Source of the DNA: an uncultured Burkholderiales bacterium
GTDB lineage: Bacteria; Pseudomonadota; Gammaproteobacteria; Burkholderiales; Burkholderiaceae_C
Direction of reading: 5' to 3'
Length of the DNA: 6,466 nucleotides
Assembly (NCBI GenBank): GCA_903926695.1
Contig: CAIYKK010000517.1
Coordinates: forward strand, 1-6,466
Shown here: piece after piece, positions 1 to 6,466 of the stretch
How positions within the stretch are numbered: the stretch's first letter is position 1
How the letters are laid out: every line of letters starts with the position of its first letter
Program-made: the position numbers and the translations under genes
Notes under the pieces: generated by a model
What the model was told of the DNA's origin: nothing
Seen by the model: the letters and a program-made list of their open reading frames with translations, nothing else
The model's database searches: none

Positions 1-1090
1 ACTTTTCCAGGGCCTCGGGCAGCAGGGTGTGGTTGGTGTAGGCGAAGGTGTGTTGCGTGACGTTCCACGCCGCATCCCAGCCCATCTGGTGCTCGTCGAC
101 CAGCAGGCGCATCAGTTCGGCCACGGCGATGGCCGGGTGCGTGTCGTTCAGGTGAATCGCAACCTTGTCGGCGAGGTTGTCCAGCGTCGGGTGTTCGTCG
201 AGGTGGCGTTTCACCAGATCCTGAATCGACGCGGCGACGAAAAAATATTCCTGTTTCAGCCGCAGCTCGCGCCCGGCGGGCGTGCTGTCGTTCGGGTAGA
301 GCACCCAGGAGATGTTTTCAAACTCGTTTTTGGTGTTGGCGGCGCGGGCGTAGTCGCCGGTGTTGAAGGCGCTCAGGTCGATGTGCGCGGGCGCGACGGC
401 TTTCCACAGCCGCAGCGTGCTGACCAGCGTGGTGCCGTGGCCGGGCACGACCATGTCGTAAGCCTTGGCCCCGACTTCACCCGCGTGGCGCCAGATGGCC
501 AGGCCATCGACATGCTCGACCCAGCCGCCAAAACGCACCGGGTAGCTGATCCCTGCGCGGGGAAACTCCCACGGCGTGCCGTCTTCCAGCCATGAATCGG
601 GGTATTCGACCTGCGCGCCTTTTTGAATGGCTTGTTTGAACATGCCGTATTCGTAGCGAATGCCGTAGCCAAACGAGGGCAGCCCGAGCGTCGCCATCGA
701 GTCCAGAAAACACGCCGCCAGCCGCCCCAGCCCGCCGTTGCCCAGCGCCGCGTCGGGCTCGCGCCCGGCCACGTCTTCGAGCGTTTGGGCGTGTTGCAGC
801 AGCCCTTGGGCCGCGCCGCCGGTCAGGCCCAGCGCCGCCAGCGCGTTCGACAGCGTGCGGCCCATTAAAAACTCCATCGACAAATAGACCACGCGGCGCG
901 CTTTGTCGGCGCGCTGGTACGCCTGCGTTTCGACCCAGCGCTGCGAGAGCTGCTGGCGCGCCACCTGGGCGACGGCCTGCATCAGGTCGGTGGGCGAAGC
1001 GTCTTCGGAGGCGACGCCGACGGTGCTGAGCAGATGCTCTTCAATTTGGGCGGCCAGGGCGTGTTTGGCAATCGGCAGGCTGGAGTTCAC
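1..1090 (-). CDS. glgP: Glycogen (maltodextrin) phosphorylase, N-terminal part, cut by window edge
   Basis: Catalyses phosphorolysis of alpha-1,4-glucan ends to glucose-1-phosphate in the cytoplasm (GT35 family, PLP-dependent). The minus strand translates without a break for 363 codons from a GTG at 1090 to the window edge, about 45% of the usual ~800-840 residues. Family hallmarks seen: VVYLSMEFLMGRTLSNAL (about residues 67-84), the glycine-rich EPDAALGNGGLGRLAACFLDS (from about 110), GYGIRYEYGMFKQ (about 140-152), and HLNDTHP at 313-319, whose second His (318) matches the active-site His377 of rabbit muscle phosphorylase. The PLP lysine lies in the missing C-terminal half. The GTG start is chosen because AAAGGA sits 7 nt upstream and no in-frame ATG precedes it before a stop. 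It diverges from glgC, so degradation and synthesis genes share one intergenic region. Family assignment is firm; GlgP versus MalP-type specificity is inferred from context. Confidence 0.95.
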   Translation of the reverse strand, partial: MNSSLPIAKHALAAQIEEHLLSTVGVASEDASPTDLMQAVAQVARQQLSQRWVETQAYQRADKARRVVYLSMEFLMGRTLSNALAALGLTGGAAQGLLQHAQTLEDVAGREPDAALGNGGLGRLAACFLDSMATLGLPSFGYGIRYEYGMFKQAIQKGAQVEYPDSWLEDGTPWEFPRAGISYPVRFGGWVEHVDGLAIWRHAGEVGAKAYDMVVPGHGTTLVSTLRLWKAVAPAHIDLSAFNTGDYARAANTKNEFENISWVLYPNDSTPAGRELRLKQEYFFVAASIQDLVKRHLDEHPTLDNLADKVAIHLNDTHPAIAVAELMRLLVDEHQMGWDAAWNVTQHTFAYTNHTLLPEALEK

Positions 1091-1097
1091 AGGCAAG

Positions 1098-1103
1098 TCC
1101 TTT
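1098..1103 (-). promoter_or_regulatory. Ribosome binding site of glgP
   Basis: The minus strand reads AAAGGA, separated by 7 nt from the GTG at 1090. It decides the start: the glgP frame stays open further upstream, but contains no in-frame ATG before the TAA near 1190. Confidence 0.7.
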
Positions 1104-1224
1104 GGGTGCGGCAAAAAGAGGTGGACAGCAGCAAAAAACGGACCATCCGACAAAACCCGCTGATTTTCGCATGCTGCCAGCGTCGGCGATTAAGATAGCG
1201 GCGCCTTTGCAACCACTAGATTTC

Positions 1225-1229
1225 AGGGA
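1225..1229 (+). promoter_or_regulatory. Ribosome binding site of glgC
   Basis: AGGGA followed by an A-rich 5-nt spacer before the ATG at 1235; the A run continues into the start codon. It supports the 1235 start. Confidence 0.65.
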
Positions 1230-1234
1230 AAAAA

Positions 1235-2494
1235 ATGACACCCAACGACCTCGCACAAAGCCTTGATTTACCTAAACGCACCGTTGCCTTGGTGCTCGCT
1301 GGCGGGCGCGGCAGCCGCCTGATGAACCTGACCGACAGCCGGGCCAAACCGGCGGTGTATTTCGGCGGCAAATTCCGCATCGTCGATTTCGCTCTGTCCA
1401 ACTGCCTGAACTCGGGCATCCGCCGCATCGGCGTGATCACGCAGTACAAATCGCACAGCCTGCTGCGCCACCTGCAGCGCGGCTGGGCGTTTTTAAAAAC
1501 CGAAATGAACGAGTTTGTCGATCTGCTGCCCGCCCAGCAGCGCAACGACAACGAAAGCTGGTATCGCGGCACCGCCGATGCGGTGTACCAAAACCACGAC
1601 ATTCTGGAAAGCTACGGCGCCGATTACATCGTCGTGCTCGCGGGCGATCACATTTACAAAATGAACTACGCCTTGATGCTGGCCGACCACGTCGCCAAGG
1701 GGCGCGACTGCACGGTCGCCTGCATCGAAGTGCCGCGCCAGGAAGCCAGCGCCTTTGGCGTGATGGCCGTGGACGAAAGCAGCATGGTGACCAATTTCAT
1801 CGAAAAGCCGACCGATCCGCCCGTCCTGCCGGGGCGCGAGAATGTGTCGCTGGCGAGCATGGGCATTTACATTTTCAACGCCAAATATCTTTACAAAGAG
1901 CTGGCGCGCGACATGGCCGATCCCGAATCGAGCCACGATTTTGGCAAAGACATCATTCCCCACGCGGTGCGCAACGGCGAGGTGGCCGCGCATCCGTTCA
2001 CGCTGAGCTGCGTGCCGATGGCCGAGCCGTACTGGCGCGACGTGGGCACCATTGACGCCTATTGGGACGCCAACATCGACCTGACCGCCACCGCCCCGGA
2101 ACTCAATCTGTACGACAAGCGCTGGCCGATCTGGACGCACCAGGCGCAACTGCCGCCCGCCAAGTTTGTGCATAACCAGGACGACAGGCGCGGCATGGCG
2201 ATTGAATCGACGGTCTCGGGCGGCTGCATCGTCTCGGGCCAGGTGTTTCGCTCGGTGCTGTTTTCCAGCGTGCGGATTCACTCGTATGCGCAGGTCAACT
2301 GGTCGGTGCTGCTGCCCGACGTTCAGGTCGGGCGCGGCGCCCGGCTGAACCGTGTCGTGGTGGATCGGGGCTGCGTCATTCCCGACGGCATGGTGATTGG
2401 CGAAGACGCCGAACTCGACGCACAGCGCTTTCACCGCAGCCCCAAGGGCATCACGCTGGTGACGGCCTCCATGCTCGCAAAGCTGGCCGAATGA
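1235..2494 (+). CDS. glgC: Glucose-1-phosphate adenylyltransferase (ADP-glucose pyrophosphorylase)
   Basis: Makes ADP-glucose and pyrophosphate from ATP and glucose-1-phosphate, the committed and allosterically controlled step of bacterial glycogen synthesis; family members are cytoplasmic homotetramers. The 419 residues are near the usual ~420-430. The N-terminal nucleotidyltransferase domain shows [11 protein letters not shown] (19-29), [20 protein letters not shown] (36-55), WYRGTADAV (109-117) with Y110 at the E. coli ATP-site Tyr114, GDHIYKM with catalytic D138 (E. coli Asp142), FIEKP with K191 (E. coli Lys195, glucose-1-phosphate binding) and EPYWRDVG (264-271). The C-terminal part, about 300-400, is the left-handed beta-helix type, with SGGCIVSG (328-335) and [11 protein letters not shown]. 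Oddities: serine at 35 where E. coli has activator-site Lys39, and three residues fewer just before EPYWRDVG. Its wording resembles the Agrobacterium-type enzyme (WPIWT, DDRRG), so fructose-6-phosphate/pyruvate activation is possible. Its stop overlaps the glgA start. Confidence 0.98.
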   Translation: MTPNDLAQSLDLPKRTVALVLAGGRGSRLMNLTDSRAKPAVYFGGKFRIVDFALSNCLNSGIRRIGVITQYKSHSLLRHLQRGWAFLKTEMNEFVDLLPAQQRNDNESWYRGTADAVYQNHDILESYGADYIVVLAGDHIYKMNYALMLADHVAKGRDCTVACIEVPRQEASAFGVMAVDESSMVTNFIEKPTDPPVLPGRENVSLASMGIYIFNAKYLYKELARDMADPESSHDFGKDIIPHAVRNGEVAAHPFTLSCVPMAEPYWRDVGTIDAYWDANIDLTATAPELNLYDKRWPIWTHQAQLPPAKFVHNQDDRRGMAIESTVSGGCIVSGQVFRSVLFSSVRIHSYAQVNWSVLLPDVQVGRGARLNRVVVDRGCVIPDGMVIGEDAELDAQRFHRSPKGITLVTASMLAKLAE

Positions 2495-3966
2495 AAGTCC
2501 TGCACGCCGCTGCCGAGATTTTCCCGCTGGTCAAAACCGGCGGCCTGGCCGATGTGGTCGGCGCGCTGCCCGAAGCCTTGCGCGCGCAGGGCGCGGACGT
2601 GCGGCTGGTGCTGCCCGGCCTGCCCGCCATCCTGCAAGGCGTGGAGCGGCAAAAGGTTGTGTGCGAACTGGGCGCGATGTTTGGCGCGGGCCGGGTCACG
2701 CTCAAGCTGGGGCGGCTGGCACACAACAAAGTTCCCGCTTACGTGGTCGATGCGCCTTATCTGTACCGGCGGCCCGGCAATCCTTATTTGACGCCGCAGG
2801 GCCACGAATGGCCCGACAACCTGCAGCGTTTTGCCCTGCTGGGCTGGGTCGCGGCGCATCTGGCCGCTGGCGAGCTGGACAGCCACTGGACGCCCGACGT
2901 GCTGCACCTGCACGACTGGCACGCGGCGATGGCCTGCGCCTACGCCGTCAGCCACCCTGGCCCGAGCGCCGCCACGGTGTTCACCATTCACAACCTGGCT
3001 TATCAAGGCTTGTTTGATCAGGCCGACTTCCCTCTGCTGGGCTTGCCTGCGCGGCTGTTGGTGCCCGGCGGGCTGGAGTTTCACGGCCAGCTGTCGTTCA
3101 TGAAAGCGGGGCTGAAATACGCTCAGCGCATCACCACGGTCAGCCCCACCTACGCCGAGGAAATCACCACCGAGCAGTTCGGCTGCGGCCTGGACGGCGT
3201 AATTCGCAGTCGCCGGGCGCAGATTTCGGGCATTTTGAACGGCGTCGATGGCGCAGTCTGGAACCCGGCCAGCGACGCCTTGATCGCCGCGCCGTATTCA
3301 GCCAACGCGCTGGACGGCAAGGCGCTCTGCAAGGCGGCGCTGCAGCGCGAGCTGGGCCTCAATCTGGACGCGGGCGCGCCGCTGTTCGGCGTCGTCAGCC
3401 GCCTGACGCCGCAAAAGGGGCTGGATTTGGTGCTGGCCGCCTTGCCGCGCCTGCTCGAAGGTTATCCCGAAGGCGGCGCGCAACTGGCGGTTCAAGGCAA
3501 CGGCGACCCGGCGCTGGAAGTGGCTTTTGCCGCCGCTGCCGCCGCGCATCCGGGCCGCGTGTCTGTGCGGCTGGTGTATGACGAAAAGCTCGCCCACCGC
3601 ATCATGGCGGGGGCTGATGCGCTGCTGGTGCCTTCGCGCTTTGAGCCGTGCGGGCTGACCCAGCTTTATGCGCTCCGCTACGGCACGGTGCCGGTGGTGC
3701 GCCACGTCGGCGGCCTGGCCGACACCGTGGTCGATGCCAGCGGCGCCGCGCTGCACGAGGATCAGGCCACCGGCTTTGTCTTCGGCCCGGCCACATCCGA
3801 CGCTTTGGGCGATGCGCTGAGCCGGGCGGTGAACGCTTACCGCGACAGCGCCCAGTGGCGTCAGCTCATGCAGCGTGGCATGGCGCAGAATTTTTCGTGG
3901 GCCGCCGCCGCCAGCCAGTACATGGCGCTGTACCGCGAGACGCTCGCGGCCAGAGCCGCCAACTGA
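2491..3966 (+). CDS. glgA: Glycogen synthase, ADP-glucose dependent (GT5)
   Basis: Transfers glucose from ADP-glucose to the non-reducing end of a growing alpha-1,4-glucan, directly using the product of the preceding gene. The 491 residues compare with 477 in E. coli. It has the two-Rossmann GT-B layout: an N-terminal GT5 domain beginning [19 protein letters not shown], with the sugar-nucleotide binding K15-x-G-G-L motif and HDWHA at 141-145, then a C-terminal GT1-like domain with [10 protein letters not shown], where R304 and K309 match E. coli Arg300 and Lys305, and [15 protein letters not shown] with E385, the equivalent of catalytic Glu377. All expected active-site residues are present. 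The start ATG overlaps the glgC stop (ATGA) and no Shine-Dalgarno sequence is visible, so translation probably depends on ribosomes finishing glgC. The C-terminal tail is Ala-rich (ETLAARAAN). An alanine run near residues 349-355 looks compositional. Confidence 0.98.
   Translation: MKVLHAAAEIFPLVKTGGLADVVGALPEALRAQGADVRLVLPGLPAILQGVERQKVVCELGAMFGAGRVTLKLGRLAHNKVPAYVVDAPYLYRRPGNPYLTPQGHEWPDNLQRFALLGWVAAHLAAGELDSHWTPDVLHLHDWHAAMACAYAVSHPGPSAATVFTIHNLAYQGLFDQADFPLLGLPARLLVPGGLEFHGQLSFMKAGLKYAQRITTVSPTYAEEITTEQFGCGLDGVIRSRRAQISGILNGVDGAVWNPASDALIAAPYSANALDGKALCKAALQRELGLNLDAGAPLFGVVSRLTPQKGLDLVLAALPRLLEGYPEGGAQLAVQGNGDPALEVAFAAAAAAHPGRVSVRLVYDEKLAHRIMAGADALLVPSRFEPCGLTQLYALRYGTVPVVRHVGGLADTVVDASGAALHEDQATGFVFGPATSDALGDALSRAVNAYRDSAQWRQLMQRGMAQNFSWAAAASQYMALYRETLAARAAN
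3933..3959 (+). other. Overlapping hairpins at the glgA 3' end
   Basis: CCGCGAG (3933-3939), loop ACG, CTCGCGG (3943-3949) is a perfect 7-bp GC-rich stem. GCGGC (3946-3950), loop CAGA, GCCGC (3955-3959) is a second stem sharing bases 3946-3949 with the first, so the two exclude each other. They lie within the last codons of glgA, and no T-run follows on either strand, so this is not a standard intrinsic terminator. A role in slowing polymerase or protecting the 3' end of the mRNA is only inference; chance is plausible at this GC content. Confidence 0.35.
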
Positions 3967-3984
3967 GCGCCCGCATCTCGCCCG
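3967..3984. other. Short gap between convergent glgA and pilin stop codons
   Basis: Only 18 bp separate the TGA of glgA (3964-3966) from the TAG of the minus-strand pilin gene (3985-3987). It contains no stem-loop and no T-run, so neither operon has an intrinsic terminator here; each transcript is likely to run into the other gene unless Rho or collision stops it (inference). Confidence 0.6.
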
Positions 3985-4431
3985 CTACCAGCACTCTGCG
4001 GCGGAAAGCGTGCCGCTCACCGTCTGCGTGCCTAGCTGGGTGAGCGTGTAGGTGCCGCATTTGTCTGACAGCTGGGCATTGACGGGCGTGGCCGTGGCGC
4101 TAAAACCCGTGGCCGTCGCCGCCGTGACATCGAGCCTGTAATAAGCCGTGCTTCCCGACAGCACATCGAGGGGAAAAGCGCCGCCGTAGCCCAGATCCGA
4201 GGGCGTTTTGGTGTAGGTGTTGTTCATGCTGAAAAAGCGTTCCTGCCGTGACCCCAGATCGAGCAGCGCCGTTTTGGCGTCCACGCGCCGCGCTTTCTGG
4301 CCGTATTGGGCGTAAGACGGGTAGGCGATGGCCACCAGAATGCCGATGACGGCCACCACAATCATCAACTCGATCAGCGTGAAGCCGCCAGCAGAACGGA
4401 CGCGCCCGGCGGGCATAAAAGAAGTCTTCAT
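3985..4431 (-). CDS. pilE: Type IV minor pilin, PilE-like prepilin
   Basis: A small pilin incorporated into, or priming assembly of, type IVa pili. The 148-residue product has a 16-residue leader ending in Gly-Gly, then mature FTLIELMIVVAVIGILVAIAYP: the prepilin peptidase site, Glu at mature position 5, and Gly14 and Pro22 as in classical pilins. The hydrophobic segment, about residues 17-37, serves as membrane anchor and assembly helix. QKARRVDAKTALLDLGSRQERFFSMNNTYT follows the style of betaproteobacterial PilE minor pilins. C125 and C147 near the C-terminus would form the usual D-region disulfide loop. The start at 4431 is preferred over Met6 because AAGG lies 8 nt upstream of it and nothing comparable precedes Met6; Met6 would give a more typical 11-residue leader. 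The frame is open far upstream within pilY1, but that part is not the gene. It follows pilY1 by 5 bp, as the last visible gene of the operon. Confidence 0.93.
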   Translation of the reverse strand: MKTSFMPAGRVRSAGGFTLIELMIVVAVIGILVAIAYPSYAQYGQKARRVDAKTALLDLGSRQERFFSMNNTYTKTPSDLGYGGAFPLDVLSGSTAYYRLDVTAATATGFSATATPVNAQLSDKCGTYTLTQLGTQTVSGTLSAAECW

Positions 4432-4436
4432 CAGTT

Positions 4437-6466
4437 TTACCTTAATTTGACCCAGGTGACGCGGCTGCCTTTGGCGTTGGCGACTGGGTTGATTCTTGAA
4501 ATCACCGGCTTGCCAGCGGTGGTCTGCTGCACCAGATAGGGGCGGTTGCGCGCCATGACGATGGACGGGGTGCCGGTGGCGCTCAGGCCGATACCGCTGA
4601 GCAGCAACCCGGAGGTGGTGGTAAACGTGCCACCCGCATCGGCAAACACCGACGTTTTGGTCGCACCGCCGCTCTCCAGCGCGACGGCCATGGTGTAGCC
4701 TGCGGCGGGCCGCGTTTCGCAGGTCAGCGGCTGGGTCACCGCCGGAATGCTGGTGTTGACCAGAAAAATGCCGTAGGCCACCGTCGGGTTGAAAATCACC
4801 TGCTCGGTGCCGGTGGGCAGCGGCAGGGTCCAGCCCAGTCGGGTGTTGGCGGCCGGATTGCTGCCGCAACTGGCCGAGCCTTTCCAGCACACCTTGGTGG
4901 CGCTGACGGTGCGGTAGTCGGAAATCACGCCTTTGCCCGCTTTGGTGCCGGTAACGCTCTGGGCCTGCAGCGCGGCGGTGCTCACGGTTTGCGGCGCGCT
5001 CAGGGCGGCATAGGCCGAGGCGGGCGTGGTTTTGGCGTTCCAGCCGGTCATGTCCCAGTCCCAGAGGCCATAAAGCGCCTGCGCCCCGGTGGCGTATTGC
5101 GTGGCGTTGACAAGCGTTTGGGGAAACTGCTGGCCTGTGCCAAAACTCACCATCACGCCGGGCTGGCCGTACAGCCCGATGCCGACGACTGACGAGACGG
5201 TCACTCGGGTGGTGATCGGCTGGCCTGCGGGGGTGGAAAACATCGGTGCCGCGCCCGCCGTCCATGACGCCGGGCTGGCGCTGGTCAAATCAAACCGCCA
5301 GACGTTGCCAAACACGTCGCCCGCATAGGCATAGTCGGTGATGTGGTCGTTGTCCAGATCGGCTGAGGTCACGTAGGCGATGCCGTTTTTGGCGCTTTTT
5401 CCGGCGGGGTCTTTGCTCGGGCCGTAGCCGGTGTCGATAAACCGAAAGCTGATGCTGCCGTCCGCCGGGTCGATGAGCATGATGTACAGGCCCGCCGTGC
5501 CGCTGGCGCTGTTCAGGCCGTTGCCGAACAGCACGGCCCATTTGCCGTTGTGCAGGCGCCGGATGAGGGGCGTGCCGTAGGTGCTGCCCAGGCTGGTGCC
5601 GCAATTGGTGCTGTTGGCGCAGCTCAGGGAGCTTGAAGTCCATTCGCCTTTGACCAGCGAGGCCGCATTGGCTTCGGTAAAGGTGCTGGGGTCGCTCACG
5701 TCGAGCGCAAAAAGCACGCCGTTGGCCGTGGCCGTGGCGCCGCTGACCGGGCCGTCCACATTGCCCCCCGCGCCTATGCCGCTGACCAGCCAGGTGTGCC
5801 AGGCGCCGGAATAATACAGGTCGCCCGTGCCGGGCGTGGCGTTGGCATACAGGCTGTGGGCGTACTGGGGCGCGCTGAAGTCCACGCCGAGCGTGGTTTT
5901 GGAGTGGATCAGGCTGAGCAGGGCGGCGGGCAGGTAGGCCAGCACTTCCTTGCCATCGTTGGGTTTGCTGGTGTCGCTGGCGAACAGGCCATCGGTGCCG
6001 TAATAGCCGCTGCGAAAACCGTGCAAAAACCCGTCGTTGGCGCCTGCATAGACCACGTTCAGCCGGGTTTTCCGGGCGCTTTGGTAGGCGCTGTACTGCT
6101 GGCCGCTGCTCTCCGGCGCCGTGCTGCTGGCGTACAGCGCGTCTTTCCAGGTGCCGGTGTAGGGCAGCGCGGGCGCGCCCACCCAGGTCGGGCTGGAGTC
6201 GATGACGTCGCCCAGAACGCCGGTGCGCGCGCGCAGCGAGCCGGTGCCTGCCGCCGTGACCTCGTCGCTGCGGTCGCCCCGCAGGTAGCGCAGGCGCAGG
6301 TCGCCTTCGGCGCTGGTGTCCATGAGGCTGGTGCGCTGCGCGGTGCTCAGGTCGGTCCACTGAAATGGTTTGCCAACGCCCGCGCCGTTGGAGGTCAGCA
6401 TGACGCGCTGCGCGGAGGTCTGCGCGACGTTGCTGCTGCTGGTGGCCTGGCAGGTGCCGCCGGTCA
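4437..6466 (-). CDS. pilY1: Type IV pilus tip adhesin/biogenesis factor PilY1 (PilC), C-terminal part, cut by window edge
   Basis: PilY1/PilC proteins work at the pilus tip and cell surface in pilus extension, adhesion and surface sensing. The frame is open from the right edge to the TAA at 4437-4439, giving 675 residues, the C-terminal half to two thirds of a family usually over 1000 long. The N-terminal region, with any von Willebrand A domain and signal peptide, is off-window. Seen in order: FQWTDLS, LRYLRGDRSDE (RGD at 6273-6281), a VLGDVIDSSPTWVGAP block, VVYAGANDGFLHGF (6015-6056) typical of a beta-propeller blade, and DLDNDHITD (5334-5360) then YAYAGDVFGNVWRFDL, the calcium-binding loop region needed for pilus extension/retraction control in Pseudomonas PilY1. 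Cysteine pairs (CANSTNC, CWKGSASC) fit an exported protein. The end, SRINPVANAKGSRVTWVKLR, is family-like. The ATG at 6401 is internal, not the start: 21 further codons are in frame to the edge. Confidence 0.95.
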   Translation of the reverse strand, partial: TGGTCQATSSSNVAQTSAQRVMLTSNGAGVGKPFQWTDLSTAQRTSLMDTSAEGDLRLRYLRGDRSDEVTAAGTGSLRARTGVLGDVIDSSPTWVGAPALPYTGTWKDALYASSTAPESSGQQYSAYQSARKTRLNVVYAGANDGFLHGFRSGYYGTDGLFASDTSKPNDGKEVLAYLPAALLSLIHSKTTLGVDFSAPQYAHSLYANATPGTGDLYYSGAWHTWLVSGIGAGGNVDGPVSGATATANGVLFALDVSDPSTFTEANAASLVKGEWTSSSLSCANSTNCGTSLGSTYGTPLIRRLHNGKWAVLFGNGLNSASGTAGLYIMLIDPADGSISFRFIDTGYGPSKDPAGKSAKNGIAYVTSADLDNDHITDYAYAGDVFGNVWRFDLTSASPASWTAGAAPMFSTPAGQPITTRVTVSSVVGIGLYGQPGVMVSFGTGQQFPQTLVNATQYATGAQALYGLWDWDMTGWNAKTTPASAYAALSAPQTVSTAALQAQSVTGTKAGKGVISDYRTVSATKVCWKGSASCGSNPAANTRLGWTLPLPTGTEQVIFNPTVAYGIFLVNTSIPAVTQPLTCETRPAAGYTMAVALESGGATKTSVFADAGGTFTTTSGLLLSGIGLSATGTPSIVMARNRPYLVQQTTAGKPVISRINPVANAKGSRVTWVKLR
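4440..4443 (-). promoter_or_regulatory. Ribosome binding site of the pilin gene, inside the pilY1 end
   Basis: The minus strand reads AAGG 8 nt before the ATG at 4431. It overlaps the last sense codon (AGG, Arg) of pilY1, immediately before the TAA at 4437-4439, so ribosomes terminating on pilY1 sit over the pilin start. This suggests coupled translation and supports the first ATG over the ATG five codons later. Confidence 0.6.
5334..5360 (-). other. Calcium-binding loop of PilY1
   Basis: It encodes DLDNDHITD, an EF-hand-like DxDxDxxxD loop: acidic residues at positions 1, 3, 5 and 9. In Pseudomonas aeruginosa PilY1 the equivalent loop binds calcium and controls pilus extension and retraction. 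Position 6, often Gly in such loops, is His here. All ligand positions remain acidic, so calcium binding is expected, by inference. Confidence 0.75.

Larger units (their letters stand above)
1091..1234. promoter_or_regulatory. Divergent glgP/glgC intergenic control region
   Basis: These 144 bp must carry the promoters of both the leftward glgP and the rightward glgC-glgA operon, unless transcription starts inside the genes. They are visibly richer in A/T than their surroundings and hold A or T tracts at 1113-1117, 1133-1138, 1152-1155 and 1164-1167. The two longest lie in a GCAAAAA direct repeat whose copies start at 1111 and 1131. For glgC a weak -10-like TAAGAT occurs at 1191-1196 (four of six consensus positions), without a convincing -35 box. 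I see no clear promoter for glgP and no recognisable operator. The regulatory role is inferred from gene orientation. Confidence 0.6.

Noticed and set aside
236..248. Possible frameshift at the A6 run in glgP
   Set aside because: Reading through the run gives QEYFFVAASIQDL, which continues the conserved phosphorylase sequence in the same frame on both sides.
29..595. 188-codon plus-strand open frame opposite glgP
   Set aside because: The minus strand here encodes conserved phosphorylase motifs without a break; the plus-strand product is compositional.
1191..1196. TAAGAT as a definite sigma-70 -10 box for glgC
   Set aside because: It matches only four of six positions and has no good -35 hexamer 16-18 bp upstream, so it is mentioned only as a weak candidate within the intergenic region.
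1493..2434. 313-codon open frame on the minus strand, opposite glgC
   Set aside because: It lies wholly antisense to an unmistakable glgC. Its His/Val/Arg-rich translation is what the reverse strand of GC-rich coding DNA gives, and it has no recognisable family.
2431..3084. 217-codon minus-strand open frame opposite glgA
   Set aside because: Antisense shadow of glgA with low-complexity Gln/Arg/Ala composition and no recognisable domain.
4432..5265. Upstream extension of the pilin frame to an ATG at 5265 (a 426-residue fusion)
   Set aside because: It overlaps pilY1 in another frame and has an Arg/His-rich non-pilin composition. The pilin has its own ATG and ribosome site at 4431, just before a typical prepilin leader.
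6273..6281. RGD tripeptide in PilY1 as an integrin-binding site
   Set aside because: It lies in YLRGDRS, a stretch I recall as widely conserved in PilY1 homologues including environmental species, and away from the calcium loop. It probably reflects fold conservation rather than host-cell binding.
5290..6360. 356-codon minus-strand frame overlapping pilY1
   Set aside because: Out-of-frame shadow of pilY1, rich in Arg, Gln, His and Pro; the overlapping frame carries the conserved PilY1 motifs.

Overview
This is a GC-rich window whose proteins look betaproteobacterial, most likely Burkholderiales. That placement is inferred from codon use and protein character; no marker gene is present. There are five protein-coding genes packed tightly, and I see no RNA genes, mobile elements, CRISPR arrays or sizeable repeats.

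Left part (1-3966) is a glycogen metabolism locus. Reading left off the window edge is the N-terminal part of a glycogen phosphorylase (glgP). Diverging from it across a 144-bp intergenic region is a two-gene operon, glgC-glgA. GlgC makes ADP-glucose from ATP and glucose-1-phosphate, GlgA polymerises ADP-glucose into alpha-1,4-glucan, and GlgP breaks the polymer back to glucose-1-phosphate. The two synthesis genes overlap by the ATGA arrangement, which suggests translational coupling. Branching (glgB) and debranching (glgX) genes are not in this window.

Right part (3985-6466) is the distal end of a type IV pilus minor-pilin operon on the minus strand: the C-terminal beta-propeller part of a PilY1/PilC-type adhesin with its calcium-binding loop, followed 5 bp later by a PilE-like minor pilin. 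The order pilY1 then pilE matches the known fimU-pilV-pilW-pilX-pilY1-pilE type of cluster. The rest of that operon would lie beyond the right edge. The glycogen and pilus operons converge with only 18 bp between stop codons and no evident classical terminator.

I found no clearly new system. Points that deserve a look are a probable change in the allosteric site of GlgC, a three-residue deletion close to its active site, helically phased A-tracts in the shared glgP/glgC intergenic region, and hairpins at the glgA 3' end between the convergent operons.
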